Of a stretch of 64,000 bases of DNA, positions 1 to 8,087 are shown in pieces (position 1 is the first letter of the stretch; each line of letters opens with the position of its first letter). The DNA is from Streptomyces sp. R33. Its GTDB lineage: Bacteria > Actinomycetota > Actinomycetes > Streptomycetales > Streptomycetaceae. A program made the position numbers and the translations under genes. The notes beneath the pieces were generated by a model, which made no database searches, had not been told where the DNA came from, and worked only from the letters and a program-made list of their open reading frames with translations. The stretch lies in assembly GCF_041200175.1 (NCBI RefSeq), contig NZ_CP165727.1, forward strand, positions 7,372,001 through 7,436,000, written 5' to 3'.

Positions 1-746
1 CCGGCGGTGGCGATGGCGCTCACGACGGCCACCAGGACGAGGGCGAGGCCGATGCCGCTGGTGAGGCCGTCGTAGACGTAGCGCGCGTCGTGGTGGGTGA
101 CGGCGAGGCCGACGACGGCCAGGACGGCGATGACCCCGAGGCTGCACCAGGCGCGCAGCCGGAAGTAGTGGACGAGGTCGGGCGCGTCGAAGCGGCGGGC
201 GTCGGCGGTGAGGAACACCGCGCCCAGGAAGGCGGTCGCGGCGACGGTGAGCAGCCCGGCGAGTACGGAGGTCCCGTTGGACCACGCGTCGGCGGAGGCC
301 TTCGTCCCCGGAGCGACCCGGCCCGTGGCCAGGCCGCCGACCACCGCTCCGAGGAAGAAGGGCACAAGGAGGGAGGACACGGCGAAGGCGGCACCGTAGA
401 TCCTGCGCCGCGCGAGGCGTGTCATGGGCTTGCGGAGGGCGAAGCCCGCACCGCGCAGGACGAGCCCGACGGCCGCGAGCGCCAGCGGGAGCCACATGGC
501 CGTGAAGATCGTCTGGAACAGGACCGGAAAGCCCGTCCACATGATCACCAGGACGAAGATGAGCCAGACGTTGTTCGTCTCCCAGACGGGCTCCATGGCG
601 TGGTCGATCAGCCACCGGGGCCGCTTGCCCCGTTCGCTGCCTCCCGCGCACAGGTCCCAGAACCCGGCTCCGTAGTCGGTCCCGCCGGCACAGGCGTAGG
701 CCGCCACCGCGGCCAGCAGCACCCCGGCCACGACGTCCTGGATCAT
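1..746 (-). CDS. cydB: Cytochrome bd ubiquinol oxidase subunit II (partial)
   Basis: Membrane subunit of the bd-type terminal oxidase, which oxidises quinol and reduces O2 with high affinity. Reading down from an ATG at 746, the protein begins MIQDVVAGVLLAAVAAYA and then shows the family blocks for the periplasmic loop and helix 2 (GAGFWDLCAGG, VWETNNVWLIFVLVIMWTGF). It is cut by the left window edge after about 248 residues; full-length family members have about 330-380. The ATG overlaps the cydA stop codon (ATGA), so it is translationally coupled and second in a cydA-cydB operon. The frame is open over the whole visible length. Confidence 0.93.
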   Translation of the reverse strand, partial: MIQDVVAGVLLAAVAAYACAGGTDYGAGFWDLCAGGSERGKRPRWLIDHAMEPVWETNNVWLIFVLVIMWTGFPVLFQTIFTAMWLPLALAAVGLVLRGAGFALRKPMTRLARRRIYGAAFAVSSLLVPFFLGAVVGGLATGRVAPGTKASADAWSNGTSVLAGLLTVAATAFLGAVFLTADARRFDAPDLVHYFRLRAWCSLGVIAVLAVVGLAVTHHDARYVYDGLTSGIGLALVLVAVVSAIATA

Positions 747-2215
747 CGCCGTCCTCCGTCGCCGCGCGGGGAGCCGTGATCCGGTGCGGCCGCGGCGGTC
801 GCCCGGCGGGGCCCGTAGGGGGTGTCGCCTTCCGGAGTGCCGGCGGCCTCGGCATCGCCCTGTCGTTCATCGGCGGCCCGCCAGCGGGTGCGCATCTTGA
901 GCAGGACGGCCAGGAAGGTGCCGAAGATCAGGATGTAGACCACGATGACGATTCCGAGCATCGCCCACAGCGACGAGGCCCGGGTGTCCGTGACGGCTTC
1001 GGACACGCGCATGTTCTCGTAGACGATCCAGGGCTGGCGACCCACCTCGGTGGTGATCCAGCCGCATTCGACCGTCACCAGGCAGGCCGCCCCGGCCACG
1101 GCGGCGCACCGGAAGAACCACGGTGAGCGCGGCAGGTCGCGGCGGCGCAGCCAGCACCAGCCGTACCAGAGCGCGAGCAGGACGAGCAGGCTTCCGATCG
1201 TCACCATGATGTCGAACGCCCAGTGGGCGATGGTGGCCTGGGTCGCCGTCGGACGGTCGCTCGCGGGCACCGAGGACAAGCCCGTCACCACGGTGTCCGG
1301 CCTGAAGCCGGCGAGGATCGAGTCCAGGAGCGGGATCTTGATCCCGCCGGAGATCGATCCGTCGGGATGCATGCGCCCGAACAGGTACTCCGGCACGTCG
1401 TCGCCGGTCTTCCACACGAGCTCGGTGGCGGCGAACTTGATCGGCTGCTTGTGGAAGACGGACCGGGCGATGGAGTCCCCGAGCACGAACTGCACGGGGG
1501 TGAGGATCGCGGCGACGGTGAACGGCACGGTGAAGCCGAGCCGGTGGTAGTGGTCACGCCGGCCGCGCAGCCAGCCGACCGCGTACACCCCGGCCACGAC
1601 ATAGCCCGCCGTGAGGACGACGCCTGCCACGAAGTGCCAGTACTCGGGGCCGAACATCGGCGTGAAGATCGCCTTGCGGACGTTGACGTCGATGGGGCTG
1701 CCGTCCGCGTCGAGCGAGAAGCCGCGCGGCGTGTTCATCCAGGAGTTCGCGGCGATGATGCCGAACGCCCCCAGCAGCGCCGTCAGCGGCAGGGGCAGAC
1801 CCAGCCAGAAGTGCTTCCACGGCTTCAGCCTCCGCCAGCCGTAGAGGTAGATGGCGATGAGGATCGCCTCGAGGAAGAAGGCCCACGCCTCGACCCCGAA
1901 TCCGAGGCCGAAGACATCGCCCCACCTGCCCATCAGGCCCGGCCAGAGCAGGCCGAACTCGAAGGAGAGCACGGTCCCGGTGACGATGCCGATGGCGAAC
2001 TGCACGGCCATGACCGCCGACCAGCGCCGCGCGAGCAGCAGGGCGACCGCGTCGCCCTTGCGCAGCCCGCGGTAGTGCATCAGGAGGGTGATGGCGGGCA
2101 GGGCCACACCGAAGGGCACGAGCAGGATGTGGGAGGCCAGGGTGAAGGCCATGAGTTCCCGGGCGGGGAGCAGCTGCGGAGGGGTGTCCGCCATGATCGC
2201 GATCGCGCTGTTCAT
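743..2215 (-). CDS. cydA: Cytochrome bd ubiquinol oxidase subunit I
   Basis: Haem-bearing subunit of the bd oxidase, 490 residues. His29 in TLASHILLVPF is the expected high-spin haem b ligand, and GRQPWIVYENMR at about 392 is the diagnostic CydA block. Nine or so hydrophobic helices are visible. The region between helices 6 and 7 is short, so this is a short-Q-loop CydA rather than the long-loop E. coli form. The last 45 residues are a charged, Gly/Ala/Pro-rich tail. The ATG at 2215 has AAGG 6 bases upstream. It is first gene of the operon with cydB. The family serves low-oxygen respiration, which fits the hypoxia-type genes later in the window, but no matching operator is visible here. Confidence 0.95.
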   Translation of the reverse strand: MNSAIAIMADTPPQLLPARELMAFTLASHILLVPFGVALPAITLLMHYRGLRKGDAVALLLARRWSAVMAVQFAIGIVTGTVLSFEFGLLWPGLMGRWGDVFGLGFGVEAWAFFLEAILIAIYLYGWRRLKPWKHFWLGLPLPLTALLGAFGIIAANSWMNTPRGFSLDADGSPIDVNVRKAIFTPMFGPEYWHFVAGVVLTAGYVVAGVYAVGWLRGRRDHYHRLGFTVPFTVAAILTPVQFVLGDSIARSVFHKQPIKFAATELVWKTGDDVPEYLFGRMHPDGSISGGIKIPLLDSILAGFRPDTVVTGLSSVPASDRPTATQATIAHWAFDIMVTIGSLLVLLALWYGWCWLRRRDLPRSPWFFRCAAVAGAACLVTVECGWITTEVGRQPWIVYENMRVSEAVTDTRASSLWAMLGIVIVVYILIFGTFLAVLLKMRTRWRAADERQGDAEAAGTPEGDTPYGPRRATAAAAPDHGSPRGDGGRR

Positions 2216-2260
2216 GTGAGCCTTAGCAGTTCGTGCCGGACGGCTGAAGGACTGAGGGCC

Positions 2261-3103
2261 TCAGCCACCGGTGGCGAACCCGGGAAACAGGGTCATGCCC
2301 CCGTCCACGTAGATCGTCGTCCCCACGACGTAGTCGAGCAGGTCGGAGGCCAGGACGGTCACGGCGTTCGCGATGTCCTCGGGGTCCCCGACGCGGCGGT
2401 ACGGGATGAGCCGCAGCAGGTCCGCCTCGGCCTCGGGAGTGTCCCAGGCGCTGCGGTTGATGGGCGTGCGGATCGCACCCGGAGCGACGGCGTTCACCCG
2501 GATCCGGTGGGGGGCGAGCTCCTGGGCGAGCGTGGTCATGAGCATCTGTACGCCGCCCTTGGAGGAGGCGTAGTTCACGTGCCCGGCCCAGGGGATGATC
2601 TGGTGCACCGAGCTCATGCAAATGATCTTCCCCGCGGAGCGGGACACCTCCGGCACGACGCCGCGGCGCAGGAATTCCTTGGTCGCCTCACGGGCGCACA
2701 GGAACTGACCGGTGAGGTTGACGTCCAGTACCTTGCTCCACTGGGCCATGGTCATGTCGGTGACCGCGGCGTCCCGCTGCAGACCGGCGTTCGCGACCAT
2801 GATGTCGATGGTCCCGAACTCCTGGACCATCCGGGCCACCATGTCGACGACCTGGTCCTCCTGCGACACGTCGCCCTCGTGCGCATAGGCGCGGACTCCG
2901 AAGCCCTCGATCTCCCGCACCACCTCTTCCGCGGCGTCCTGCCCGGCGACGTAGTTCACGACCACGTCGGCACCCGCTCGTCCGAGGCCGATCGCGGTGG
3001 CTTTGCCGATGCCGGAGTTCGCCCCTGTCACCAGGGCCTTCTGCCCCTTGAGGACCTGGGGAACAACGAGCGTTCGACTACGGTCACTGCTGCTGGCTGC
3101 CAC
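2261..3103 (-). CDS. SDR-family oxidoreductase, glucose 1-dehydrogenase-like
   Basis: Classical short-chain dehydrogenase, 280 residues. It has the cofactor motif TGANSGIG at 26-33, the NAG structural motif (VANAG), and the catalytic Tyr178/Lys182 in YASSK. The C-terminus (GTTIYVDGGMTLFPGF) closely resembles Bacillus-type glucose 1-dehydrogenases, so a sugar or polyol substrate is plausible but unproven. I chose the GTG at 3103 because AGGGAG lies about 7 bases upstream. The longer frame starting with ATG at 3403 crosses the divergent promoter region and lacks family similarity before residue 20. It lies downstream of, and divergent from, the aldose epimerase, a sensible partner since both act on aldoses. 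Confidence 0.88.
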   Translation of the reverse strand: MAASSSDRSRTLVVPQVLKGQKALVTGANSGIGKATAIGLGRAGADVVVNYVAGQDAAEEVVREIEGFGVRAYAHEGDVSQEDQVVDMVARMVQEFGTIDIMVANAGLQRDAAVTDMTMAQWSKVLDVNLTGQFLCAREATKEFLRRGVVPEVSRSAGKIICMSSVHQIIPWAGHVNYASSKGGVQMLMTTLAQELAPHRIRVNAVAPGAIRTPINRSAWDTPEAEADLLRLIPYRRVGDPEDIANAVTVLASDLLDYVVGTTIYVDGGMTLFPGFATGG

Positions 3104-3207
3104 TGAAACGCTCCCTGGGTGCCGACGGGGACACGAAATCCGCGCCACCACGAGAGCACCGCGGCCTTGCCACGGCCCGCTGGCACGACTGCCGCTGACC
3201 CATTGGG

Positions 3208-3250
3208 GTGCTCTCCCGAACCGAATGGAGTGCTCTCCCGGACCGAACGG
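3208..3250. repeat. Two 21-bp direct repeats in a divergent intergenic region
   Basis: The unit GTGCTCTCCCG(A/G)ACCGAA(T/C)GG occurs at 3208-3228 and 3230-3250, 22 bp apart, which is two helical turns. It lies between the divergent SDR gene and the aldose epimerase, so it could be a paired operator. The second copy includes GGACCGAACGG, which resembles the stress-island boxes described later. Confidence 0.5.
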
Positions 3251-3401
3251 CTCAATGGAGGCAGGGGAGAGAGGCTGACGCGTGCGTGCCCGCGGCGAGG
3301 GACGCCCGGCCGGGGTGCGATGCGATCCCCACGGTGATGGAATGGAACCACCCGGTGTGCGGGATCCCGAACCCTGACCGCCACCGGCGAGGATGGCGAA
3401 C

Positions 3402-4316
3402 ATGCTTCGGACGGGTGCCCAGTTCCGGCTGACCTGTGGTCCGCAGACCGTCGTCGTCGTGGAGTTGGGCGGTGCCCTGCGCCACTACTCCGTCGCCGAG
3501 CGCATGGTCGTCGACGGTTTCGACGCCGACGACCGGATAGAGGGCGGACGCGGACAGCTCCTCCTGCCGTGGCCCAACCGGATCGGAGACGGCCGGTACC
3601 GGTGGCAGGGGCGGGATCTGCAGCTGCCCGTCAACGAGATCGAACACGCCAATGCCATCCACGGTCTGCTGCGCTGGACGTCGTGGCAGGCGGTGGAGCA
3701 GGCGGACGGCCGCGTGGTGCTGGCGACCACGCTCTGGCCGCAACCCGGCTACCCGTTCCACCTGGTGGCGCGGGCGGAGTACGCACTCGACCGCCATGGC
3801 ATGACGGTCACGGTCACCGCGAGGAACGTCGGCGACACCCCCGCACCGTACGGAGTCGGTCAGCACCCGTATCTTGCGGTGGGACCCGGCACGGTCGACG
3901 CCATGCTGCTGAGCGTTCCCGCCCGGACCTGGCTCCGCACCGACGACCGCGGCCTGCCCGTCGCGTCCGAGCCGGTCTCGGGGACGCCCAACGACTTCGG
4001 CGCGCTGCGGCCCATCGGCCCGCAGCGGCTGGACACGGCCTTCACGGATCTGCGGCGGGAGACGGACGGGCGTGCCGTCGTGCGCCTTGCCGAGCCGTCC
4101 GGTGCGTACGGTACCGATCTGTGGCTCGGTGAGGGCGCGGACTTCGTGCAGGTGTTCACCGGGGACACCCTGCCCGAGCCGCACCGGCGCCGGAGCGTCG
4201 CCGTGGAGCCCATGAGCTGCGGCCCCGATGCCTTCCGCCGCGACACCGCGCGCGTACGTCTCGAACCGGGGGCTCGGCACACGCTGCAGTGGGGGCTCGC
4301 GCCCTGGCTGGGGTAG
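3402..4316 (+). CDS. Aldose 1-epimerase family protein
   Basis: Galactose-mutarotase-fold enzyme, 304 residues, expected to interconvert alpha and beta anomers of aldoses in the cytoplasm. Recognisable blocks are LPWPNRIGDGRYRW (sugar-binding Arg), AIHGLLRWTSW (first catalytic-site His), GQHPYLAVG (second His) and VAVEPMSCGPDAF near the end. The Glu in the last block is the expected catalytic base. Two ATGs compete: 3393 has GAGG directly against it, while 3402 has GAGG 9 bases upstream, so 3402 is preferred. Confidence 0.9.
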   Translation: MLRTGAQFRLTCGPQTVVVVELGGALRHYSVAERMVVDGFDADDRIEGGRGQLLLPWPNRIGDGRYRWQGRDLQLPVNEIEHANAIHGLLRWTSWQAVEQADGRVVLATTLWPQPGYPFHLVARAEYALDRHGMTVTVTARNVGDTPAPYGVGQHPYLAVGPGTVDAMLLSVPARTWLRTDDRGLPVASEPVSGTPNDFGALRPIGPQRLDTAFTDLRRETDGRAVVRLAEPSGAYGTDLWLGEGADFVQVFTGDTLPEPHRRRSVAVEPMSCGPDAFRRDTARVRLEPGARHTLQWGLAPWLG

Positions 4317-4420
4317 CGGCCGACCCGACCGGCCGGAACTCTCATCCGGCGAGTTCGCGCGTGTCCAGCGGCAGCCGCCACACGTTGCGCCGGTGGACGG
4401 AGTCGGGTTCGGCGGCCTTG

Positions 4421-4440
4421 AATCGATCGAATGTTCGATT
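4421..4440. promoter_or_regulatory. Overlapping palindromes upstream of the AlkB-like gene
   Basis: AATCGA at 4421-4426 and TCGATT at 4435-4440 face each other, and inside them TCGAATGTTCGA (4427-4438) is a perfect 5-2-5 palindrome. It ends 19 bases before the GTG start of the AlkB-like gene. It resembles a shortened LexA/SOS-type box (CGAAC-N4-GTTCG) but the spacing is wrong for a canonical one, so the regulator is unknown. Confidence 0.35.
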
Positions 4441-4459
4441 GGCGCGATAGGATGGACCC

Positions 4460-5095
4460 GTGCGTACGATCCCCGGCCTCCAGGGCTCCCTCTTCGACCA
4501 GGGCGACGAGATCCGCCTCGGCCCGCTCTCGGACCTGCGCCGTACCCCGCTCGGCTCCGGCGCCTGGGTCGACCACCTGCCCGGCTGGCTCTCCGGCGCC
4601 GACACGCTGTTCGAGCGGCTGGCCGAGGACGTGCCGTGGCGGGCCGAGCGCCGCCAGATGTACGAGCGCGAGGTCGACGTACCCCGCCTGCTCGCCTTCT
4701 ACGACGAGGGGGAGTGCCTGCCGCACCCGGCGCTCACCGAGGCCCGCACCACGCTGACCCGGCACTATGCCGCCGAGCTCGGTGAACCCTTCGCCACCGC
4801 CGGGCTGTGCCTCTACCGCGACGGCCGGGACAGCGTCGCCTGGCACGGGGACCGCATCGGCCGCTCCGCCACCGAGGACACGATGGTCGCGATCCTCTCG
4901 GTCGGCGACCCCCGCGATCTCGTCCTGCGCCCCCGCGACGGCGGCCCCACCCTGCTGCGCCTGCCCCTGGGGCACGGCGACCTCGTCGTGATGGGCGGTT
5001 CCTGCCAGCGGACCATGGAGCACGCGATCCCCAAATCCCGCCGCGCCGTCGGCCCGCGCATCAGCATCCAGTACCGCCCCCGAGGGGTCCGCTGA
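4460..5095 (+). CDS. AlkB-like 2-oxoglutarate/Fe(II) dioxygenase
   Basis: Predicted DNA or RNA alkylation repair dioxygenase, 211 residues, acting on N-alkylated bases by oxidative demethylation. The iron ligands are visible as His129-x-Asp131 in AWHGDRIG and His188 in RTMEHAIPK. Arg200 in GPRISIQYR is the 2-oxoglutarate ligand. The nucleotide-lid region before residue 125 is typical of actinobacterial AlkB homologues. The start is GTG at 4460, just after the palindrome at 4421-4440. It is monocistronic, convergent with the next gene. Confidence 0.9.
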   Translation: MRTIPGLQGSLFDQGDEIRLGPLSDLRRTPLGSGAWVDHLPGWLSGADTLFERLAEDVPWRAERRQMYEREVDVPRLLAFYDEGECLPHPALTEARTTLTRHYAAELGEPFATAGLCLYRDGRDSVAWHGDRIGRSATEDTMVAILSVGDPRDLVLRPRDGGPTLLRLPLGHGDLVVMGGSCQRTMEHAIPKSRRAVGPRISIQYRPRGVR

Positions 5096-5131
5096 GCCGG
5101 GTCCGGGTCCGGGTCGCCGGCTGCGCCCCGG

Positions 5132-6448
5132 TCAGTAGCCGTAGACGCTCAGCTCCGTGATGGCCGCGAAGATGTGCTCCCAGACCGCGGCGCCGGGCTC
5201 TTCGGGGTCGTCGGACTCCAGGACGTCCGGCTCCAGCTTCCCCACCTCGCAGAGGAAGGAGCCGTATCCGTTCTCCTCCGGATACGGGTCCCAGCACGCC
5301 CCCATGAACCGGCGCACCGCCTCCAGGAGCCGTACGAACGTCTCCGTGTCCCGGGCGAAGGGAAACGGTCCCTCGTCCTCGCGGACCAGCGACACCGCGC
5401 CCGTCTCCGGGTGGAGGAGCACGTAGCCGTCGTCGGCGTAGCCCAGCTCGAACGTCCCCAGGTGTATGAGCCCTCCGAAGTCGACTTCGGACTCCGGCTC
5501 CCCGGGTTCCTCCTCAGGTCCCTCCTCGGTCCAGGCGAGCTCGAACGAGGTCACGCCCGCCGCCCAGTGGCGCGGCAGGCCCACCGTGCTGATCAGCTCC
5601 CGGGTCGGGAGGTGGGTCAGCTCCGCGGGCAGCCGCGCCTGCGGTACGCGGACCGTGCAGTCCGCGCCGAACACCGCCTCCACGCGGGCCGCGTCCAGCG
5701 GAGTCCCGCCCGGCTCCGGGCCTGCGAACCACGGATGGCCCGCACCCTCCTCCCACGAGGAGGTGTCGGCGCCGCCGGTGGGCCAACCGGCCGCCACCAC
5801 CGCCTCGTTGCGCTCCACCACCACGATCCCCCGGGCCTCGGTGAGCAGGAACCGGCCCCCGCCGAGGGGTACGGAGTCCTTCCACGTGCCGGGGCAGTGC
5901 AGGGCCCAGGCCTCCTCGTCCGGGGCGAAGAGGGACGGCTCCTCCCCGGGCTGCTCCGACCGCCGGGTGAACTCCCCGGCGGCGGGGGCCGGGCGCGGCT
6001 CGCCGGTGGCCAGGTCGAACCAGCGCTCCTCGGTCCACAGCGACCAGACCTTCAGCAGGCTCCGGCAGTCCGGCCCGTCGAAGACGGAGGCCGAGGCGTC
6101 CCCGCTGAGGTTCGGCTCGGCCCGGAAGGCCCCGACGGGCCGCCACCAGGCCCATACGGTCCGCCACGGCATGCCGGGCTCGGCCGCGGCGACCTGCTCC
6201 GCGTACGCATCGTGCCCCAGCGCCTTCGCGGCGAAATGCAGCCAGGAGCCGAACTCCGCCCGCGACACCTCGGCATACCCGAACACGGCCTCGGCCTGGG
6301 TGAATACCTCACGGCCGACCCCGCCTCCGGCCCCGGGGCCGAGCAGCTCCCGTACCCGGGCGGCTCCGGCCGCCAACAGGGCGGCGGGGGAGGAGAACAG
6401 GGCTTCAAGATCTTCGCGAGGCATGCCGACCATGGTGCCGGAGCCCAC
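5132..6448 (-). CDS. Hypothetical protein, possible SUKH-type C-terminal region
   Basis: A 438-residue acidic soluble protein with no signal peptide or membrane segment. The first half is rich in Trp and acidic residues and I do not recognise it. The second half (STVGLPRHW, then LGYADDGYVLLHPETGAVSLV and a run ending with FVRLLEAVRRF) has the pattern of SUKH-4/SMI1-like proteins, which are often immunity or scaffold proteins. That assignment is by eye only. The GTG at 6448 has GGGGA 6 bases upstream; ATGs at 6433 and 6424 are alternatives without a ribosome binding site. No toxin gene is adjacent, so an immunity role is not supported by context. Confidence 0.6.
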   Translation of the reverse strand: MGSGTMVGMPREDLEALFSSPAALLAAGAARVRELLGPGAGGGVGREVFTQAEAVFGYAEVSRAEFGSWLHFAAKALGHDAYAEQVAAAEPGMPWRTVWAWWRPVGAFRAEPNLSGDASASVFDGPDCRSLLKVWSLWTEERWFDLATGEPRPAPAAGEFTRRSEQPGEEPSLFAPDEEAWALHCPGTWKDSVPLGGGRFLLTEARGIVVVERNEAVVAAGWPTGGADTSSWEEGAGHPWFAGPEPGGTPLDAARVEAVFGADCTVRVPQARLPAELTHLPTRELISTVGLPRHWAAGVTSFELAWTEEGPEEEPGEPESEVDFGGLIHLGTFELGYADDGYVLLHPETGAVSLVREDEGPFPFARDTETFVRLLEAVRRFMGACWDPYPEENGYGSFLCEVGKLEPDVLESDDPEEPGAAVWEHIFAAITELSVYGY

Positions 6449-6487
6449 TGACAGTCCCCGTTGCAGGGGGTGTTGGGGACCGGGCTG

Positions 6488-6811
6488 CTACGCGGGGTCC
6501 GGCTCCGTCGCCGCAGTGCGCTTCGAGGCCTCCACCGCGCCCGGCCGCACCGCCCCCGCCGCCGCGTGCAGCGAGCGCAGCGCCAGCAGCAGGATGCCGA
6601 TGTCGTCGAGGTACACCGGGTCCGGGACCAGGTCCACGGGCGAGACGGTGTAGATCACCGCGACCCAGAAGAGCGCCTTGTCGCGCAGCGGGATCCCCGC
6701 GTCGAGCAGCAGGCGCCGCGCCGCGAAGACCCGTACGAGCAGCACGCCGGCCGCGATCGCCAGCCCGAGGGCGACGACCCCGGCGACCGTCAGCCAGACC
6801 GTTCCGTCCAT
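6488..6811 (-). CDS. DUF1232 (YkvA-like) membrane protein
   Basis: Small 107-residue protein with an N-terminal hydrophobic segment (residues 5-28) and the DUF1232 signature ALFWVAVIYTVSPVDLVPDP followed by DDIGILLLALR. The function of the family is unknown; many members are membrane-associated. The ATG at 6811 has AGGG five bases upstream. The tail after residue 90 is hydrophilic and variable. It lies just downstream of the marR-type gene in the same direction and may be co-transcribed with it. Confidence 0.85.
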   Translation of the reverse strand: MDGTVWLTVAGVVALGLAIAAGVLLVRVFAARRLLLDAGIPLRDKALFWVAVIYTVSPVDLVPDPVYLDDIGILLLALRSLHAAAGAVRPGAVEASKRTAATEPDPA

Positions 6812-6846
6812 GTCATCCCTATACCCCGTCGGATACCGATATCCGC

Positions 6847-7335
6847 CTATCCGCCGGGTTGTCCACCGTGCGGTCCGCCGGGCTCGCGCAGCCGGCGGCT
6901 GACCTCGCCCAGCCCCTCCGCGAGGACCTCGAGCTGCTCGGGGGTGAGGACGTCGATCAGCGCCTCCCGGACGGTGGCCACGTGACCGGGCGCGGCCGCC
7001 TCCAAGCGGGCGCTGCCGGCGTCCGTGAGGACGGCGAAGACCCCGCGCACGTCGGAGGGGCAGCTGCGGCGGCGGACCAGGCCCGCCTTCTCCAGCTGGG
7101 TGACCTGGTAGGTCAGCCCGCTCTTCGAATTGATCAGGCCATTGGCCAGTTCCGTCATCCGCAGCTCGCGGTCCGGAGCCGCGGCGAGGCGCACGAGGAT
7201 CTCGTACTGCGGGTGCGAGAGCCCGGAATCGTCCTTGAGCTGCTGGTCGAGACGGCGGTTCACCAGGGCGGATGCGGCCAGGAAGCCGCTCCAGGCGCGC
7301 ATCTCGCGCTCGTCCAGCCATCTCGTTTCAGCCAT
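6847..7335 (-). CDS. MarR-family transcriptional regulator
   Basis: 162-residue winged-helix repressor. The recognition region shows LRMTELANGLINSKSGLTYQVTQL followed by the wing (RRRSCPSDVRGVFAVLTDAG), both standard for MarR. The ATG at 7335 is chosen because upstream residues in the longer frame would be translated from the operator DNA. It is divergent from a DoxX gene with two matching palindromes in between, a layout common for redox- or quinone-responsive MarR proteins. It is likely to repress both itself and doxX (inference). Confidence 0.9.
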   Translation of the reverse strand: MAETRWLDEREMRAWSGFLAASALVNRRLDQQLKDDSGLSHPQYEILVRLAAAPDRELRMTELANGLINSKSGLTYQVTQLEKAGLVRRRSCPSDVRGVFAVLTDAGSARLEAAAPGHVATVREALIDVLTPEQLEVLAEGLGEVSRRLREPGGPHGGQPGG

Positions 7336-7351
7336 GCGCCCAGGGTACAGG

Positions 7352-7408
7352 TTGTTCCAATTTGAATCAGTGGTTAGGGTCGGGGCTGGCGGTTCGAATT
7401 TGAACAAC
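7352..7408. promoter_or_regulatory. Paired MarR operators between marR and doxX
   Basis: GTTGTTCCAATTTGAA at 7352-7367 and, on the opposite strand, GTTGTTCAAATTCGAA at 7408-7393. Each contains a near-palindrome of the form TTC-AATT-TGAA, a typical MarR site. They are AT-rich islands in very GC-rich DNA and lie in the divergent promoter region, so they most likely bind the adjacent MarR protein. Confidence 0.7.
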
Positions 7409-7451
7409 TCCGTCCCCGCCCCGGACCGCCCGACCGGAAGGATTCCCCCCC

Positions 7452-8009
7452 ATGACCAGCCCCTCCGTCACCGCGACGAAGCCGCAGGCCGCTGCCGTCC
7501 CGGCCGTCCCGCTCGCCCTCTCCACCCCCGCCCACGACGCCGGCCTGCTCCTCCTGCGCGTCGTCCTCGGACTCACCATGGCCGGCCACGGCACCCAGAA
7601 GCTCTTCGGCTGGTTCGGCGGCGGGGGCATCAGCGGCACCGGCCAGTTCTTCACCGCCAGCGGCTACCCGTCGGGCGACGCGATGGCCGTGCTCGCCGGC
7701 CTGACCGAGACCCTCGGCGGCCTCGGCTTCGTCCTCGGGCTGCTCACCCCGCTCGCCGGGGCCGCGGTCGTCGGCACCATGATCAACGCGATCGCGGTCC
7801 ACGGCGCCGGGTCGTTCTTCGCCCCGAAGGGCATCGAGTACGAGCTCCTCCTGACCGCGGGCGCCGCCGCCCTCGCCCTCACCGGCCCCGGCCGGTACGC
7901 CGCCGACCGCTTCCTGCCCGTCCTGCGCAGCCACCGCCTGGCCCACGGCGCCCTCGCCGTCGCCCTCGGCGTGGTCATCGCGAGCGCGCTGCTCCTCGTA
8001 CGCAACTAG
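7452..8009 (+). CDS. DoxX-family integral membrane protein
   Basis: 185 residues with four hydrophobic helices. The family block LLRVVLGLTMAGHGTQKLFG begins at about residue 34 and a TETLGGLGFVLG block follows. DoxX proteins in actinobacteria have been linked to membrane redox or thiol stress complexes; the precise reaction here is unknown. GGAAGG lies upstream of the ATG. Divergent from the MarR gene and probably under its control. The first 25 residues are a disordered Ala/Pro-rich leader. Confidence 0.9.
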   Translation: MTSPSVTATKPQAAAVPAVPLALSTPAHDAGLLLLRVVLGLTMAGHGTQKLFGWFGGGGISGTGQFFTASGYPSGDAMAVLAGLTETLGGLGFVLGLLTPLAGAAVVGTMINAIAVHGAGSFFAPKGIEYELLLTAGAAALALTGPGRYAADRFLPVLRSHRLAHGALAVALGVVIASALLLVRN

Positions 8010-8037
8010 TCGCGACCGGTCGCGCGCGCGAAGGTGT

Positions 8038-8065
8038 CCCGGGTCCTAGGCTGATTGGACCCGGG
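8038..8065. terminator. Strong hairpin between doxX and the GH15 gene
   Basis: CCCGGGTCC at 8038-8046 pairs perfectly with GGACCCGGG at 8057-8065 across a 10-base loop. It follows the doxX stop by 28 bases and precedes the GH15 start by 22 bases. It could terminate doxX or lie in the GH15 leader. There is no U-run, as usual for streptomycete terminators. Confidence 0.6.
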
Positions 8066-8087
8066 CATTCAGGGGAACAGCGCACAA

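Noticed and set aside
1223..3106. Long plus-strand open frame of 627 codons
   Set aside because: It runs antisense through cydA and the SDR gene and has the charged, repetitive composition typical of shadow frames in high-GC DNA.
4421..4440. Canonical LexA/SOS box before the AlkB-like gene
   Set aside because: The palindrome spacing is two bases, not four, so it was kept only as an unassigned palindrome.
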